From the NCBI RefSeq assembly GCF_011758805.1, contig NZ_JAANOW010000004.1:124001-188000 (forward strand): a stretch of 64,000 nucleotides of DNA, given 5' to 3'. The stretch's first letter is position 1. The number at the start of each line of letters is the position of its first letter. The translations under genes were made by a program, and so were the position numbers. This document shows positions 1-8,975 of this stretch, piece after piece. The stretch comes from Mycolicibacterium fluoranthenivorans. GTDB lineage: Bacteria > Actinomycetota > Actinomycetes > Mycobacteriales > Mycobacteriaceae. The notes beneath the pieces are model-generated. The model had not been told where the DNA came from. It did not search any database and saw nothing but the letters and a program-made list of their open reading frames with translations.

Positions 1-658
1 CGCCCTCATCGAACGGCGCCGGGTCGAACCGGAGGATGACACGGTCTCGCACCTGGTGGCCGCGGGTATCGGTGCCGACGGTGACATCGCCGGGGTGCTG
101 TCCATTCTGGCGTTCACCTTCACGATGGTCACCGGCGGCAACGACACCACCACCGGGATGCTTGGCGGCTCAGTGCAACTGCTGCACCGGCGGCCCGATC
201 AACGACGGCTGCTCGCCCGGCAACCGGAGCTGATCCCCGATGCCGTCGACGAATTCCTGCGGCTGACCTCGCCGGTACAGGGCCTGGCCCGCACCGTCAC
301 CCGCGACGTCACGATCGGCGACACCACCATTCCTGCCGACCGCAAGGTGTTGCTCTTGTACGGTTCGGGCAACCGGGACGAGCGGCAGTACGGACCCGAC
401 GCCGCCGAACTGGACGTGACTCGCCGACCGCGCAACATCCTCACGTTCAGCCACGGCGCGCACCACTGCCTGGGCGCCGCCGCGGCGCGGATGCAGTCCC
501 GGGTCGCACTCGAGGAATTGCTCACCCGCATACCGGAATTCACCGTGGACGAGGACGATATCGTCTGGGCCGGTGGCAGTTACGTGCGCCGGCCGCTGTC
601 GGTGCCTTTCACGGTGGGGCGGCGGGCTGGAGCGCAGCGACCCGGGGTATCGATCTGA
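1..658 (+). CDS. cyp130: Cytochrome P450, CYP130-type (5' end outside window)
   Basis: Haem-thiolate monooxygenase; only the C-terminal ~218 residues are visible and the frame is open to the left edge. The I-helix oxygen-activation motif is TGGNDTT, the K-helix ExxR is EFLR, and the haem loop reads FSHGAHHCLG with the cysteine ligand. The C-terminal stretch GGSYVRRPLSVPF strongly recalls M. tuberculosis CYP130 (Rv1256c), which also sits next to a TetR gene and in the same wider gene order. Its natural substrate is not evident here. The stop codon is one base before the ATG of the TetR gene, so the two are probably co-transcribed. Confidence 0.9.
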   Translation, partial: ALIERRRVEPEDDTVSHLVAAGIGADGDIAGVLSILAFTFTMVTGGNDTTTGMLGGSVQLLHRRPDQRRLLARQPELIPDAVDEFLRLTSPVQGLARTVTRDVTIGDTTIPADRKVLLLYGSGNRDERQYGPDAAELDVTRRPRNILTFSHGAHHCLGAAAARMQSRVALEELLTRIPEFTVDEDDIVWAGGSYVRRPLSVPFTVGRRAGAQRPGVSI

Positions 659-659
659 G

Positions 660-1250
660 ATGGCGGACTGGCTGGCCGAGCGTCGCACCGAGGTGGCGGC
701 CGAACGCATTCTCGACGCCGCCGACGAGCTGTTCACCCGGCGGGACGCGGCGACCGTGGGGATGAACGACATCGCCACGGCCGCAGGCTGTTCGCGCGCG
801 ACGCTGTACCGCTACTTCGAGAATCGCGATGTGCTGTACACCGCGTACGTCCACCGTGAGACGCACCGGGTGTTCGGCGCGATCGGCGAGCAGCTTGTCG
901 GCCTGACCGATCCGGACGAACGACTGATCGCGGGGATGCTCGCCGCCGTGCAACGCGTCCGCGACACTCCCGCCCTGGCGTCCTGGTTCGCCAGCACCCA
1001 CCGCCCCATCGGCGGCGATATGGCCGCGCAATCCGAGGTGATCGCGGCCTTGGCGCAGGGCTTCCTGGCGACACTGGGCGACACGACCGGAGTCGAGGCG
1101 AGGGCCCGCTGGGTGATCCGGATCCTGGTGTCGCTGTTGCTGTTTCCCGGCCGCGACGCCGAGGAGGAGCGCACGATGCTGGAATCCTTCGTGGTGCCCG
1201 TGGTCAGGCCCGAGCAACCGGTCAGGCAGCCCAGTAGGCGCGCGCCTTGA
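660..1250 (+). CDS. TetR-family regulator downstream of cyp130 (Rv1255c-like)
   Basis: One-component DNA-binding repressor of about 196 residues. The N-terminal TetR helix-turn-helix is clear (AERILDAADELF, then SRATLYRYFENRDVLY); the C-terminal part is the variable ligand-binding/dimerisation domain. The ATG at 660 is chosen because it follows the P450 stop by one base; an in-frame extension to 573 would overlap the P450 without family support. The position suggests it controls the P450 operon, but the upstream promoter lies outside the window. Its 3' end overlaps the convergent flavoprotein gene by 29 bp. Confidence 0.88.
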   Translation: MADWLAERRTEVAAERILDAADELFTRRDAATVGMNDIATAAGCSRATLYRYFENRDVLYTAYVHRETHRVFGAIGEQLVGLTDPDERLIAGMLAAVQRVRDTPALASWFASTHRPIGGDMAAQSEVIAALAQGFLATLGDTTGVEARARWVIRILVSLLLFPGRDAEEERTMLESFVVPVVRPEQPVRQPSRRAP

Positions 1251-1935
1251 GCGAGCGCTTCGGGATCTTGTAGTCCTCCCGCAGCACCTTGGCCACCGCA
1301 CGGGTGGTGCGGTTGTCGCAGGCCACCCAACCGAAGTGCGCGGAGGCGTCGAATGCCGCCGCGGCCACCGCGTCGACGAGCGCCTCCCCCGCGTTCTTAC
1401 GGTCCACCCAGGTCACGCCGGGGCGTGCCACCGGCAGCTCACGGTCATCCTCGTGTGCAGACTCCAGGAACACCCGGGCCGGTGCGTCGCCGATGGCTTC
1501 TAGAAGCGAGTTGATCGCCGGTAGCGAGGCGGTGTCGCCGACGATGACGTAGCCCTCCGGCGCCGGTGCGGGCAGCACGAAATCGCTGCCCAGCACGGTC
1601 ACCTCCAGGACGTCGCCCGGTGCGGCCTCGGTGGCCCACCGCGTGGCCAGCCCGTCATGCAGGGCGAAGTCGATGTCCACGGTGCCGGCGACCGGATCGG
1701 GATTGACCAGGGTGTAGCCACGCTGATGCGATTTGGCGCCGTCGGGAAACCAGCCGCGGATCCACATCGTCGGGTGGATGGGCCGGTCGGCGAGCAGCTG
1801 CGCGGCGGCGAAGTGCAGGCGCAGGAAGTGCGCCGTGATCTCGGTCCGGCCGGTCACCGTGAGTTCGTAGTCCCCGCCGCGCCACAGTTTGACGAGCGCG
1901 CCGGACAATCCGCGAGACGGCTTCTGCTCGGACAA
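1222..1935 (-). CDS. Siderophore-interacting FAD-binding protein (SIP family)
   Basis: Probable cytosolic ferric-siderophore reductase of 237 residues. The N-terminal flavin-binding barrel contains RGYTLVNPD, the SIP version of the RxYT flavin motif, followed by GDTASLPAI at the start of the NAD(P)H-binding half; the C-terminus ends in the family-typical DYKIPKRSLKARAYW. No signal peptide is seen. Start: ATG at 1933-1935. A close match to the mycobacterial IdeR iron box lies 28 bp upstream, so iron-repressed expression is likely. The gene is not at this place in M. tuberculosis, where Rv1255c and Rv1254 are neighbours. Confidence 0.85.
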   Translation of the reverse strand: MSEQKPSRGLSGALVKLWRGGDYELTVTGRTEITAHFLRLHFAAAQLLADRPIHPTMWIRGWFPDGAKSHQRGYTLVNPDPVAGTVDIDFALHDGLATRWATEAAPGDVLEVTVLGSDFVLPAPAPEGYVIVGDTASLPAINSLLEAIGDAPARVFLESAHEDDRELPVARPGVTWVDRKNAGEALVDAVAAAAFDASAHFGWVACDNRTTRAVAKVLREDYKIPKRSLKARAYWAA

Positions 1936-1963
1936 TGCATCCCCCTCGACGAGTGTTCAGTAC

Positions 1964-1982
1964 TTAGGTAAGGATACCCTAT
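1964..1982 (-). promoter_or_regulatory. Probable IdeR (iron-dependent repressor) box
   Basis: The 19-bp site TTAGGTAAGGATACCCTAT matches 15 of 19 positions of the mycobacterial IdeR consensus TTAGGTTAGGCTAACCTAA, by direct comparison. It is centred about 38 bp upstream of the flavoprotein ATG and touches the last codons of the acyltransferase gene. Its placement next to a siderophore-interacting protein fits iron repression. Confidence 0.75.
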
Positions 1983-3064
1983 CCTCGCACTCGGGTGGCG
2001 CGGTGCAGAAGCCACGCCAGCGGGATGGTCACCGCCATCGTCCAGAAGAACAGCCACCACATCGGGCCGGTGTAGACCGGGTAGCCCAGGATCTCCACCA
2101 TCACCAGCTCCATCACGACCAGGTGGATGAGGAAGATCTCGTAGGAGATCTCACCGAGGAACACCATCGGTCTGCTGCCCAGCAGCCGTGAGTACCAACC
2201 GTGATCTCCCAACGCCAGGGGTGCGACCACAAGCGTGGCGATCACCGCGTAGAAGGCGGTCTTGACCAGTGCCTCGGACAGCTTGGCCGGCGACGTGGTG
2301 GGTTCACCGGCAATCGGGGTGGCCACGATGAGGTAGCTGACCAGAGCCAACGGGATACACACCATCGCGTAGGCCCGCGCCCCGATCGCCTGCAGCACCG
2401 CCAGCAGCATGCCGCCGAGGAACCAGGGCAGATAGGTCGGCAGCCACAAGCGGGCGCCGTCCGGCAGCCCCTGCGTGGTGTGCACCAGCGCCAGCCACGC
2501 CGGGTTGACGGCGAGCAGCCCGAACAACCCGGCGATCAGCAGTCCCGGCCGCCAGCGCCGCCGGCACAGCACCACCAGCAACAGCCAGGCCAGCAGAGGC
2601 AGCGCGACGTAGAACGCCGCCTCGACCGCCAGGCTCCACATCTGGGTCAGCCCTTGGTGCAGATAGGAGAACAGGTAGTTGTCGGTGTAGATCTGGGTCA
2701 GCGTCAGATTGCGCAGCAGACCGGTCCAGTTATGGCCGGGATTCGGCCCGGCCTCGCGAAAGTGATAGATGGCGTAGGCGGCCAGCACCGTGACGACGTA
2801 CGCCGGCATGATGCGGCGCACCCGGTGCCAGGCGTAGCGGCGCACTGACGGCGCGACGGCCCCGGCGGCCGCCCTGTCGACCCAGGGTTTGAACAGCAGA
2901 TAACCCGACAGCACGAAGAAGATCGGCACACCGATCTCGGCACGGGACAACAACAGGCCCACATAGCCCTGGTTGTACTTGCCGGTGGTGTACGCCGCAT
3001 GGGTGAGCACTACCAGCAACGCCGCGAGCGCCCGCACACCGGTGAGCGACGCGACGCGATCCAC
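1979..3064 (-). CDS. Membrane acyltransferase (acyltransferase 3 / OafA family)
   Basis: Polytopic membrane O-acyltransferase of 361 residues, Rv1254-like by position. The N-terminus holds the family hallmarks TGVRALAALLVVLTH (with the conserved His) and FFVLSGYLLFKPW, then a basic segment (RRYAWHRVRRIMPAY) and repeated hydrophobic segments to the C-terminus (about ten TM helices). Such enzymes transfer acyl groups to sugars or glycolipids of the envelope; the acceptor cannot be inferred. The start is GTG at 3062-3064. It lies 50 bp downstream of the helicase gene on the same strand and may be read from it. Confidence 0.85.
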   Translation of the reverse strand: MDRVASLTGVRALAALLVVLTHAAYTTGKYNQGYVGLLLSRAEIGVPIFFVLSGYLLFKPWVDRAAAGAVAPSVRRYAWHRVRRIMPAYVVTVLAAYAIYHFREAGPNPGHNWTGLLRNLTLTQIYTDNYLFSYLHQGLTQMWSLAVEAAFYVALPLLAWLLLVVLCRRRWRPGLLIAGLFGLLAVNPAWLALVHTTQGLPDGARLWLPTYLPWFLGGMLLAVLQAIGARAYAMVCIPLALVSYLIVATPIAGEPTTSPAKLSEALVKTAFYAVIATLVVAPLALGDHGWYSRLLGSRPMVFLGEISYEIFLIHLVVMELVMVEILGYPVYTGPMWWLFFWTMAVTIPLAWLLHRATRVRG

Positions 3065-3114
3065 CGAAGTGACCGACTCCAGGCCGCCCTGTTCGCATGT
3101 CTCCGGTCGCAGCG

Positions 3115-4806
3115 TCAGGAATCCTTGCGTCGTGGCTTCTGCGGGCGATCGGGTTGCAGGTTGATCAACACACCCTGAATGCGGGTGTTCTCAAGGGCTT
3201 TGAACACCTTGCCCGGCAATTTGGCCGGCAGTTCCACCAGCGAGTGGTCGACCCGGATGGAGATGTGGCCGAAATCGCTGCGGTGCAGACCGCCCTCGTT
3301 GGCGATGGCACCGACGATGGCGCCGGGCGCGACCTTGTGCCGCTTGCCCACCGCGATGCGGTAGGTCGCCAGATCGCTGCGCGTGCTGTGCTTCTTGTGC
3401 CCGGGCCCGTCCTCGCGCGGCCCGCGGTCCTCGCGCTCGCGCCGCTTCTCCGGCGGCGGCTCGGTCATCAGGAAGGCTTCGCCGTCACGCGACTCCAGCG
3501 CCAGCGCGGCGGCGATATCGGCGATCGGCACATCGTGGTCACGCTCGTAGTCCTCGATGAGCCTGCGGAACAGCTCGATGCCCGGCGCGTTGAGTGCGTC
3601 ACTGATCGAATCGTTGAACTTGGCCACCCGCTGGGCGTTGACGTCGTCGACGCTGGGCAGTTCGATCTCGATGAGCTTCTGCCGGCTGATCCGCTCGATC
3701 GACTTCAGCAGATGACGTTCGCGGGGCGAGACGAACAGCAGTGCCGTACCCGAGCGGCCCGCCCGGCCGGTACGGCCGATGCGGTGCACATAGGACTCCG
3801 GGTCGTGCGGGATGTCGTAGTTGAGCACGTAGGTGATGCGGTCGACGTCCAGGCCGCGCGCCGCCACATCGGTGGCCACCAGGATGTCGATGCCCTTGGC
3901 GCCGCCCGCCTTGAGATTGGCGATGGTCCGCTCACGCTGCGCCTGGGCGATGTCACCGTTGATGGCGGCCGCGGAGAATCCGCGCGCGCGTAGCTTCTCG
4001 GCGACCTCCTCGGTGGCCTGCTTGGTCCGGACGAAGATGATCATCGCGTCGAACTCTTCGACCTCGAGCACCCGCGTCAGCGCGTCCATCTTGCGCCGGC
4101 CGTCCACCTGGATGAACCGCTGGGTGATGTTCTCCGCGGTGGCCGTCTTCGTCTTGACCGCCACTTCGACGGCATCCTGCAGGTACTTGCTGGTGATCTT
4201 GCGGATGGCCGGCGGCATGGTGGCCGAGAACAGCGCCACCTGCTTGTACTCGGGGGTGTCGGCCAGGATCCGCTCGACGTCCTCGGCGAAGCCCATCTGC
4301 AGCATCTCGTCGGCCTCGTCGAGCACCAGGTAGTCCAGGTGCGAGAGGTCCAGGCGACCCTTCTCCAGATGGTCGATCACGCGCCCCGGCGTGCCGACGA
4401 CGATCTGCGCACCGCGCTTGAGCCCGGCCAGCTGCGGACCATAGGAGGAACCGCCGTAGATCGGCAGCACATTGATGCCGGGCAGGTGCGCGCCATAGCG
4501 TCCGAAAGCCTCCGCCACCTGCAGCGCAAGCTCACGCGTCGGCGCCAGCACCAGTGCCTGGGTGTGCTTGCTGGTCGGGTCGATCTTGGACAGGATCGGG
4601 ATCGCGAACGCCGCGGTCTTCCCGGTGCCGGTCTGGGCCAGGCCCACGACATCGGACCCGGCCAGCATCGGCGGAATGGTCGCGGCCTGGATCGCCGACG
4701 GCGACTCATAGCCGACGTCTTTGACGGCCTGCAGCACCGCCGGGTGAATCTGCAGGTCAGCGAAGGTCGTCTCGGCGTCGGTCGCGCCGTCATCAGGGGA
4801 AGTCAT
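3115..4806 (-). CDS. deaD: DEAD-box ATP-dependent RNA helicase (DeaD/CsdA type)
   Basis: Unwinds structured RNA in ribosome assembly, cold adaptation and RNA turnover. All core motifs are present: Q motif and Walker A (AQTGTGKTAAF), PTRELALQV, TPGRVIDHL, VLDEADEML, SATMPP, ATDVAARGLDV and YVHRIGRTGRAGRSG. Residues ~470-550 form a DbpA-type RNA-binding domain after a charged linker (EKRREREDRGPRED), and the tail is basic (KPRRKDS). The 563-residue length is normal for actinobacterial DeaD. It starts at ATG 4804-4806, and the position matches Rv1253 (deaD). It is divergent from lprE. Confidence 0.95.
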   Translation of the reverse strand: MTSPDDGATDAETTFADLQIHPAVLQAVKDVGYESPSAIQAATIPPMLAGSDVVGLAQTGTGKTAAFAIPILSKIDPTSKHTQALVLAPTRELALQVAEAFGRYGAHLPGINVLPIYGGSSYGPQLAGLKRGAQIVVGTPGRVIDHLEKGRLDLSHLDYLVLDEADEMLQMGFAEDVERILADTPEYKQVALFSATMPPAIRKITSKYLQDAVEVAVKTKTATAENITQRFIQVDGRRKMDALTRVLEVEEFDAMIIFVRTKQATEEVAEKLRARGFSAAAINGDIAQAQRERTIANLKAGGAKGIDILVATDVAARGLDVDRITYVLNYDIPHDPESYVHRIGRTGRAGRSGTALLFVSPRERHLLKSIERISRQKLIEIELPSVDDVNAQRVAKFNDSISDALNAPGIELFRRLIEDYERDHDVPIADIAAALALESRDGEAFLMTEPPPEKRREREDRGPREDGPGHKKHSTRSDLATYRIAVGKRHKVAPGAIVGAIANEGGLHRSDFGHISIRVDHSLVELPAKLPGKVFKALENTRIQGVLINLQPDRPQKPRRKDS

Positions 4807-4910
4807 TTCACGAGCAGTCTAGAGCGTGCGCGCCGCCCTGCCTGGCAGAGCCGGATTCCCGACGCTCCGCTCGCCTCGGCACGTCGAAAAGACAGGTACG
4901 GTTCGGTGTT

Positions 4911-5477
4911 GTGCGGAGGGTGGTGCTGGGGGCGATGCTGGCGGTGACAGTCACATCGGGACCCCTTCTGACGAGCTGTGGATCGAGCGATTCGACGGTC
5001 TCCAAGACACCGGAAGCCAGCACCGGGCAGGCCCCCGTTCCGTCTGTGGCCGCGCCTGCACCCATCGTCACCCCGACGACGGCGGCTCCCGCCCCCGATC
5101 CCTGCGCGGTGAACCTGGCCGCCCCCGAGATCGTCAAGGCGGTGTCCGAACTTCCCCGCGATCCGCGCAGCAATCAGGCATGGAGCCCGGAGCCCCTGGC
5201 CGGCAATTACAACGAGTGCGCGCCGCTGTCGGTGGTGATCGTCAAGGCCAACACCAACGCGCCGAACGCCAGCACCCGGGCCGTGATGTTCCACCTCGGC
5301 AAGTTCATCCCCACCGGGGTGCCCGACACCTACGGCTTCAACGGCATCGACGAGACCGCCAGCACCGGCGACACCGTCGCCCTGAAGTTCAGCAACGGCA
5401 CGCCCGGCCTGGACAGCGTGGTGCGATTCCGCTGGAACGGCAACGGCGTCGAGCTGATCGGCAACACCGGGCACTGA
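4911..5477 (+). CDS. lprE: LppP/LprE-family lipoprotein (LprE)
   Basis: Exported lipoprotein of 188 residues. The signal peptide ends in a lipobox LTSC with the acylated cysteine at residue 23. A Pro/Ala/Thr-rich linker follows, then a globular LppP/LprE domain with Cys-containing ends (PDPCAVNL and NYNECAPLSVV, possibly a disulfide). Start GTG at 4911 is the only one giving a proper signal sequence. The position between deaD and the RecB-like helicase equals Rv1252c. The molecular role is not established from sequence. Confidence 0.85.
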   Translation: MRRVVLGAMLAVTVTSGPLLTSCGSSDSTVSKTPEASTGQAPVPSVAAPAPIVTPTTAAPAPDPCAVNLAAPEIVKAVSELPRDPRSNQAWSPEPLAGNYNECAPLSVVIVKANTNAPNASTRAVMFHLGKFIPTGVPDTYGFNGIDETASTGDTVALKFSNGTPGLDSVVRFRWNGNGVELIGNTGH

Positions 5478-5531
5478 GTCGTCGGCACTGTCGTCGTCGA
5501 GGTTGTCGGCCGTCTCCCCTAGCCTGGGTGC

Positions 5532-8500
5532 GTGTTCGTGGCCGACGATCGTGTGATCTACAGCGCCTCCGACCTCGCGGCCGCGGCCCGGTGTGAGTAC
5601 GCGCTGCTGCGTTCGTTCGACGCGCAACTGGGCCGTGGCCCGAAGGTGTCGGCCGCCGACGAACTGCTGGCCCGCACCGCCGCGCTCGGCCACGACCACG
5701 AGCAGCGCCACCTGCAGGAACTGCGCGCCGAGGACGCGGTCACCGTGATCGGCCGGCCGCCCTACACGGTCGCGGGTCTCACCGCCGCGGCCGAGCAGAC
5801 CATGGCCGCGGTGCAGCGCCGGGCACCCGCGATCTATCAGGCGGCGATGTTCGACGGCCGGTTCGCCGGGTTCGCCGACTTCCTGCACCTCGAGACTGGT
5901 CCGGCCGGGCAGCGCTACCGGCTCCGGGATACCAAACTGTCCCGGTCGGTGAAGGTGGAGGCGCTGCTGCAGCTGGCCGCCTATGCCGACGCCCTGACCA
6001 CCGCCGGTGTCCCGGTGGCTGCCGAGGTGGAGCTGGTGCTCGGCGACGGCGCGGTGTCGCGGTACCAGGTCGACGAACTGCTGCCGGTCTACCTGCCGCG
6101 GCGCGCGGCCCTGCAGCGGTTGCTCGACGAGCATCTGGCCGGCGACGCACCGGTGTCCTGGGCGGACGAGCGGGTGCGCGCCTGTTTCCGCTGCCCCGAG
6201 TGCAGCGTGCAGGTGAAGGAGACCGATGACCTCCTGCTGGTCGCCGGGATGCGCACCAGCCAGCGGGCCCGGCTGATCGACGCCGGCATCGGCACGGTGC
6301 ACCAGTTGGCCGCCCACGAGGGCGCGGTGCCCGAACTGTCCAAGCGCACCGTGACGGCGCTGACCGCACAGGCGCGACTGCAGATCGCCGAGCGGATCGA
6401 CGGCAAACCACCGTTCGAGGTCGTCGACGCGCAGCCGCTGATGGTGCTGCCCGACGCCGACAAGGGCGACCTGTTCTTCGATTTCGAGGGCGATCCGCTG
6501 TGGACGGTCAACGGCCGCGACTGGGGCCTGGAGTACCTGTGGGGCGTGCTGACCGTCGCCGACGAGTTCACCCCTTTCTGGGCGCACGACCGGGAAGCCG
6601 AACGCCGGGCACTCGTCGATTTCCTGGCGATGGTGCGCAAGCGGTTGAAGCGCTATCCGAAGATGCACATCTATCACTATGCGGCGTATGAGAAGAGCAC
6701 CCTGCTGCGGCTGGCCGGCCGGTACGGCGTCGGCGAGAACGAGGTGGACGACCTGCTGCGCAACGGGATTCTGGTCGACCTGTACCCGTTGGTGCGTAAG
6801 AGCATTCGGGTCGGCACCGAGAGTTACAGCATCAAGTACCTCGAACCGCTGTACATGGGTGACGAGCTGCGCGACGGCGAGGTGACCAATGCCGCCGACT
6901 CCATCACCCAATACGCCCGGTACTGCGCCCTGCGCGACGAGGGCGATGCCGACGAGGCAGCCAACGTGCTCAAGGAGATCGAGGACTACAACCGCTACGA
7001 CTGCCGCTCCACGCGCCGGTTGCGCGACTGGCTGGTGGCCCGGGCCATCGAATCATCGGTCCCGCCCCGCGGACCGCAACCGTTGCGGGACAAGGCGGCT
7101 CAGGACGAAGTCGAGGTCGCCGACGCGCTCGATCGCACCCTGATGAAGTTCGCGGGCGACGGTATCGAGGAACGCACCCCCGAGCAGACCGCCGTCGCGA
7201 TGGTGGCCGCCGCCCGCGGATTCCACAAACGCGAGGACAAACCGTTCTGGTGGGCGCACTTCGACCGCGTCAACAATCCGGTCGACGAATGGTCGGACAA
7301 CAGTGATGTTTTCGTCGCCGAACGAGCCGAAGTCGTCAACGACTGGCACCAGCCGCCCAAGGCGCGCAAGCCCCAACGTCACGTCCGACTGACCGGCGAA
7401 CTCGCCAATGGCGGACTCGCGCACGACATGTACGCGCTCTACGACCCGCCGGCACCCGTGGGCCTGGCCGATGATCCCGACCGCCGCGCGTTCGGATCGG
7501 TCGCGGTGCTCGAATGCGACGACCCTGAGGTTCCGACGGCGGTCGTGATCTGTGAGCGGGAACCGAAGGGCGGCAGCACCTTCGATCAGTTGCCCTTTGC
7601 GCTGACACCCGGTCCGCCGATCAACACCACACCGCTGCAGGAGTCGATCGCCGATACCGCGGCGGCGGTCGGAGCGGGACTACCCGAGCTGCCCGCCGAT
7701 GCCGTCACCGACATCCTGCTGCGCCGTGCACCGCGCCTGGTCGGCGGTGGGCCGCTGCCTCGCACCGGCGACGTGGCCGCGGATATGGGCACCGCGCTGC
7801 TGGCCCTGGACTCGTCGTACCTGGCCGTGCACGGCCCGCCCGGCACCGGCAAGACGTTCACCTCCGCCAAGGTCATCGAACGGTTGGTCAACGGGCATGG
7901 CTGGCGCGTCGGCGTGGTGGCCCAATCACACGCCGTGGTGGAGAACCTGTTCCGCGATGTCATCGCCGCCGGGGTCGTCGGTGCACGGGTGGGCAAGAAG
8001 GTCAACACGGCGAACTCCGGCTGGACCGCGCTGACCAACCCCGAGTTCGCAGGTTTCATCGCGAACAACGAGGGCTGTGTCGTGGGCGGAACGGGGTGGG
8101 ACTTCGCCAATGCCAACAAGATCCCGAGGCGGGCACTGGACCTTCTGGTCATCGAAGAGGCCGGTCAGTACAGTCTGGCCAACACCATCGCCGTGGCCCC
8201 GTCGGCCCGCAATCTGATGCTGCTGGGCGACCCGCAGCAGCTGCCGCAGGTCAGTCAGGGTACCCATCCCGAGCCGGTCGACGGTTCCGCATTGGGCTGG
8301 CTGGTCGACGGGCATCACACGCTGCCCGAGGAGCGAGGCTACTTCCTCGACTACTCGTTCCGGATGCACCCCGCCGTGTGCGGACCCATCTCCCGATTGT
8401 CCTATGACGGCCGCCTTCGAGCACGCGAAGAGGTCAGCGGTGCAAGGTATCTCGAGGGCGTGGCGCCGGGCGTACGGGTGCTGACCGTCGATCACGACGG

Positions 8501-8939
8501 CAACTCCACCGACAGCCCAGAGGAAGCACAGGCGATCGTCGCCGAGATCACCGCGCTACTGGGGACCCCGTGGACCGATGAGCACGGCACGGTCGCGCTG
8601 GCCGCACACCACGTACTCGGCGTCACCCCCTACAACGCGCAGGTGGTGACGTTGCGCCGCGCGCTGGACGCGGCAGGCCTGACCGAGGTCGAAGTGGGCA
8701 CCGTCGACAAATTCCAGGGGCGGCAAGCGCCGGTCGTCTTCGTCTCCATGGCGACCTCCTCGGCCGAGGAGGCCCCTCGCGGAGTGTCGTTCCTGTTCAA
8801 CAGGAATCGACTCAACGTGGCAGTCAGCAGGGCCAAGTACACCGCATTCCTCGTGCGATCGGCACATCTGACCGACTACCTGCCCGTCACCCCCGACCGG
8901 CTGATCGAACTCGGTGCGTTCCTGGCGCTCACCAGCTGA
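5532..8939 (+). CDS. TM0106-family RecB-like nuclease fused to SF1 helicase
   Basis: A 1135-residue multidomain enzyme, the Rv1251c counterpart. Residues ~1-290 are a predicted RecB/PD-(D/E)xK-like nuclease (RDTKLSRSVKVEALLQLAAY is the D...K core). A second RNase H-like nuclease fold begins near residue 315 (FFDFEGDPLW) and has Asp-rich motifs (YNRYDCRSTRRLRDW). From ~740 comes an SF1 Dna2/Upf1-like helicase: Walker A HGPPGTGKT near residue 767, Walker B LLVIEEAGQ, motif III LLGDPQQLPQV near 900, and motif VI VAVSRAKYTAFL. A role in DNA repair or RNA/DNA processing is inferred. Start GTG 5532; the gene runs uninterrupted. Confidence 0.88.
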   Translation: MFVADDRVIYSASDLAAAARCEYALLRSFDAQLGRGPKVSAADELLARTAALGHDHEQRHLQELRAEDAVTVIGRPPYTVAGLTAAAEQTMAAVQRRAPAIYQAAMFDGRFAGFADFLHLETGPAGQRYRLRDTKLSRSVKVEALLQLAAYADALTTAGVPVAAEVELVLGDGAVSRYQVDELLPVYLPRRAALQRLLDEHLAGDAPVSWADERVRACFRCPECSVQVKETDDLLLVAGMRTSQRARLIDAGIGTVHQLAAHEGAVPELSKRTVTALTAQARLQIAERIDGKPPFEVVDAQPLMVLPDADKGDLFFDFEGDPLWTVNGRDWGLEYLWGVLTVADEFTPFWAHDREAERRALVDFLAMVRKRLKRYPKMHIYHYAAYEKSTLLRLAGRYGVGENEVDDLLRNGILVDLYPLVRKSIRVGTESYSIKYLEPLYMGDELRDGEVTNAADSITQYARYCALRDEGDADEAANVLKEIEDYNRYDCRSTRRLRDWLVARAIESSVPPRGPQPLRDKAAQDEVEVADALDRTLMKFAGDGIEERTPEQTAVAMVAAARGFHKREDKPFWWAHFDRVNNPVDEWSDNSDVFVAERAEVVNDWHQPPKARKPQRHVRLTGELANGGLAHDMYALYDPPAPVGLADDPDRRAFGSVAVLECDDPEVPTAVVICEREPKGGSTFDQLPFALTPGPPINTTPLQESIADTAAAVGAGLPELPADAVTDILLRRAPRLVGGGPLPRTGDVAADMGTALLALDSSYLAVHGPPGTGKTFTSAKVIERLVNGHGWRVGVVAQSHAVVENLFRDVIAAGVVGARVGKKVNTANSGWTALTNPEFAGFIANNEGCVVGGTGWDFANANKIPRRALDLLVIEEAGQYSLANTIAVAPSARNLMLLGDPQQLPQVSQGTHPEPVDGSALGWLVDGHHTLPEERGYFLDYSFRMHPAVCGPISRLSYDGRLRAREEVSGARYLEGVAPGVRVLTVDHDGNSTDSPEEAQAIVAEITALLGTPWTDEHGTVALAAHHVLGVTPYNAQVVTLRRALDAAGLTEVEVGTVDKFQGRQAPVVFVSMATSSAEEAPRGVSFLFNRNRLNVAVSRAKYTAFLVRSAHLTDYLPVTPDRLIELGAFLALTS

Positions 8940-8975
8940 CCCTGACTTGTCGGACCCCTCTGCGATGATGGGTTC

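Noticed and set aside
4803..6911. 702-codon open frame antisense to lprE and the RecB-like gene
   Set aside because: Composition (Arg/Gly/His/Gln-rich, no motifs) is that of a high-GC shadow frame; the opposite strand holds two well-supported genes.
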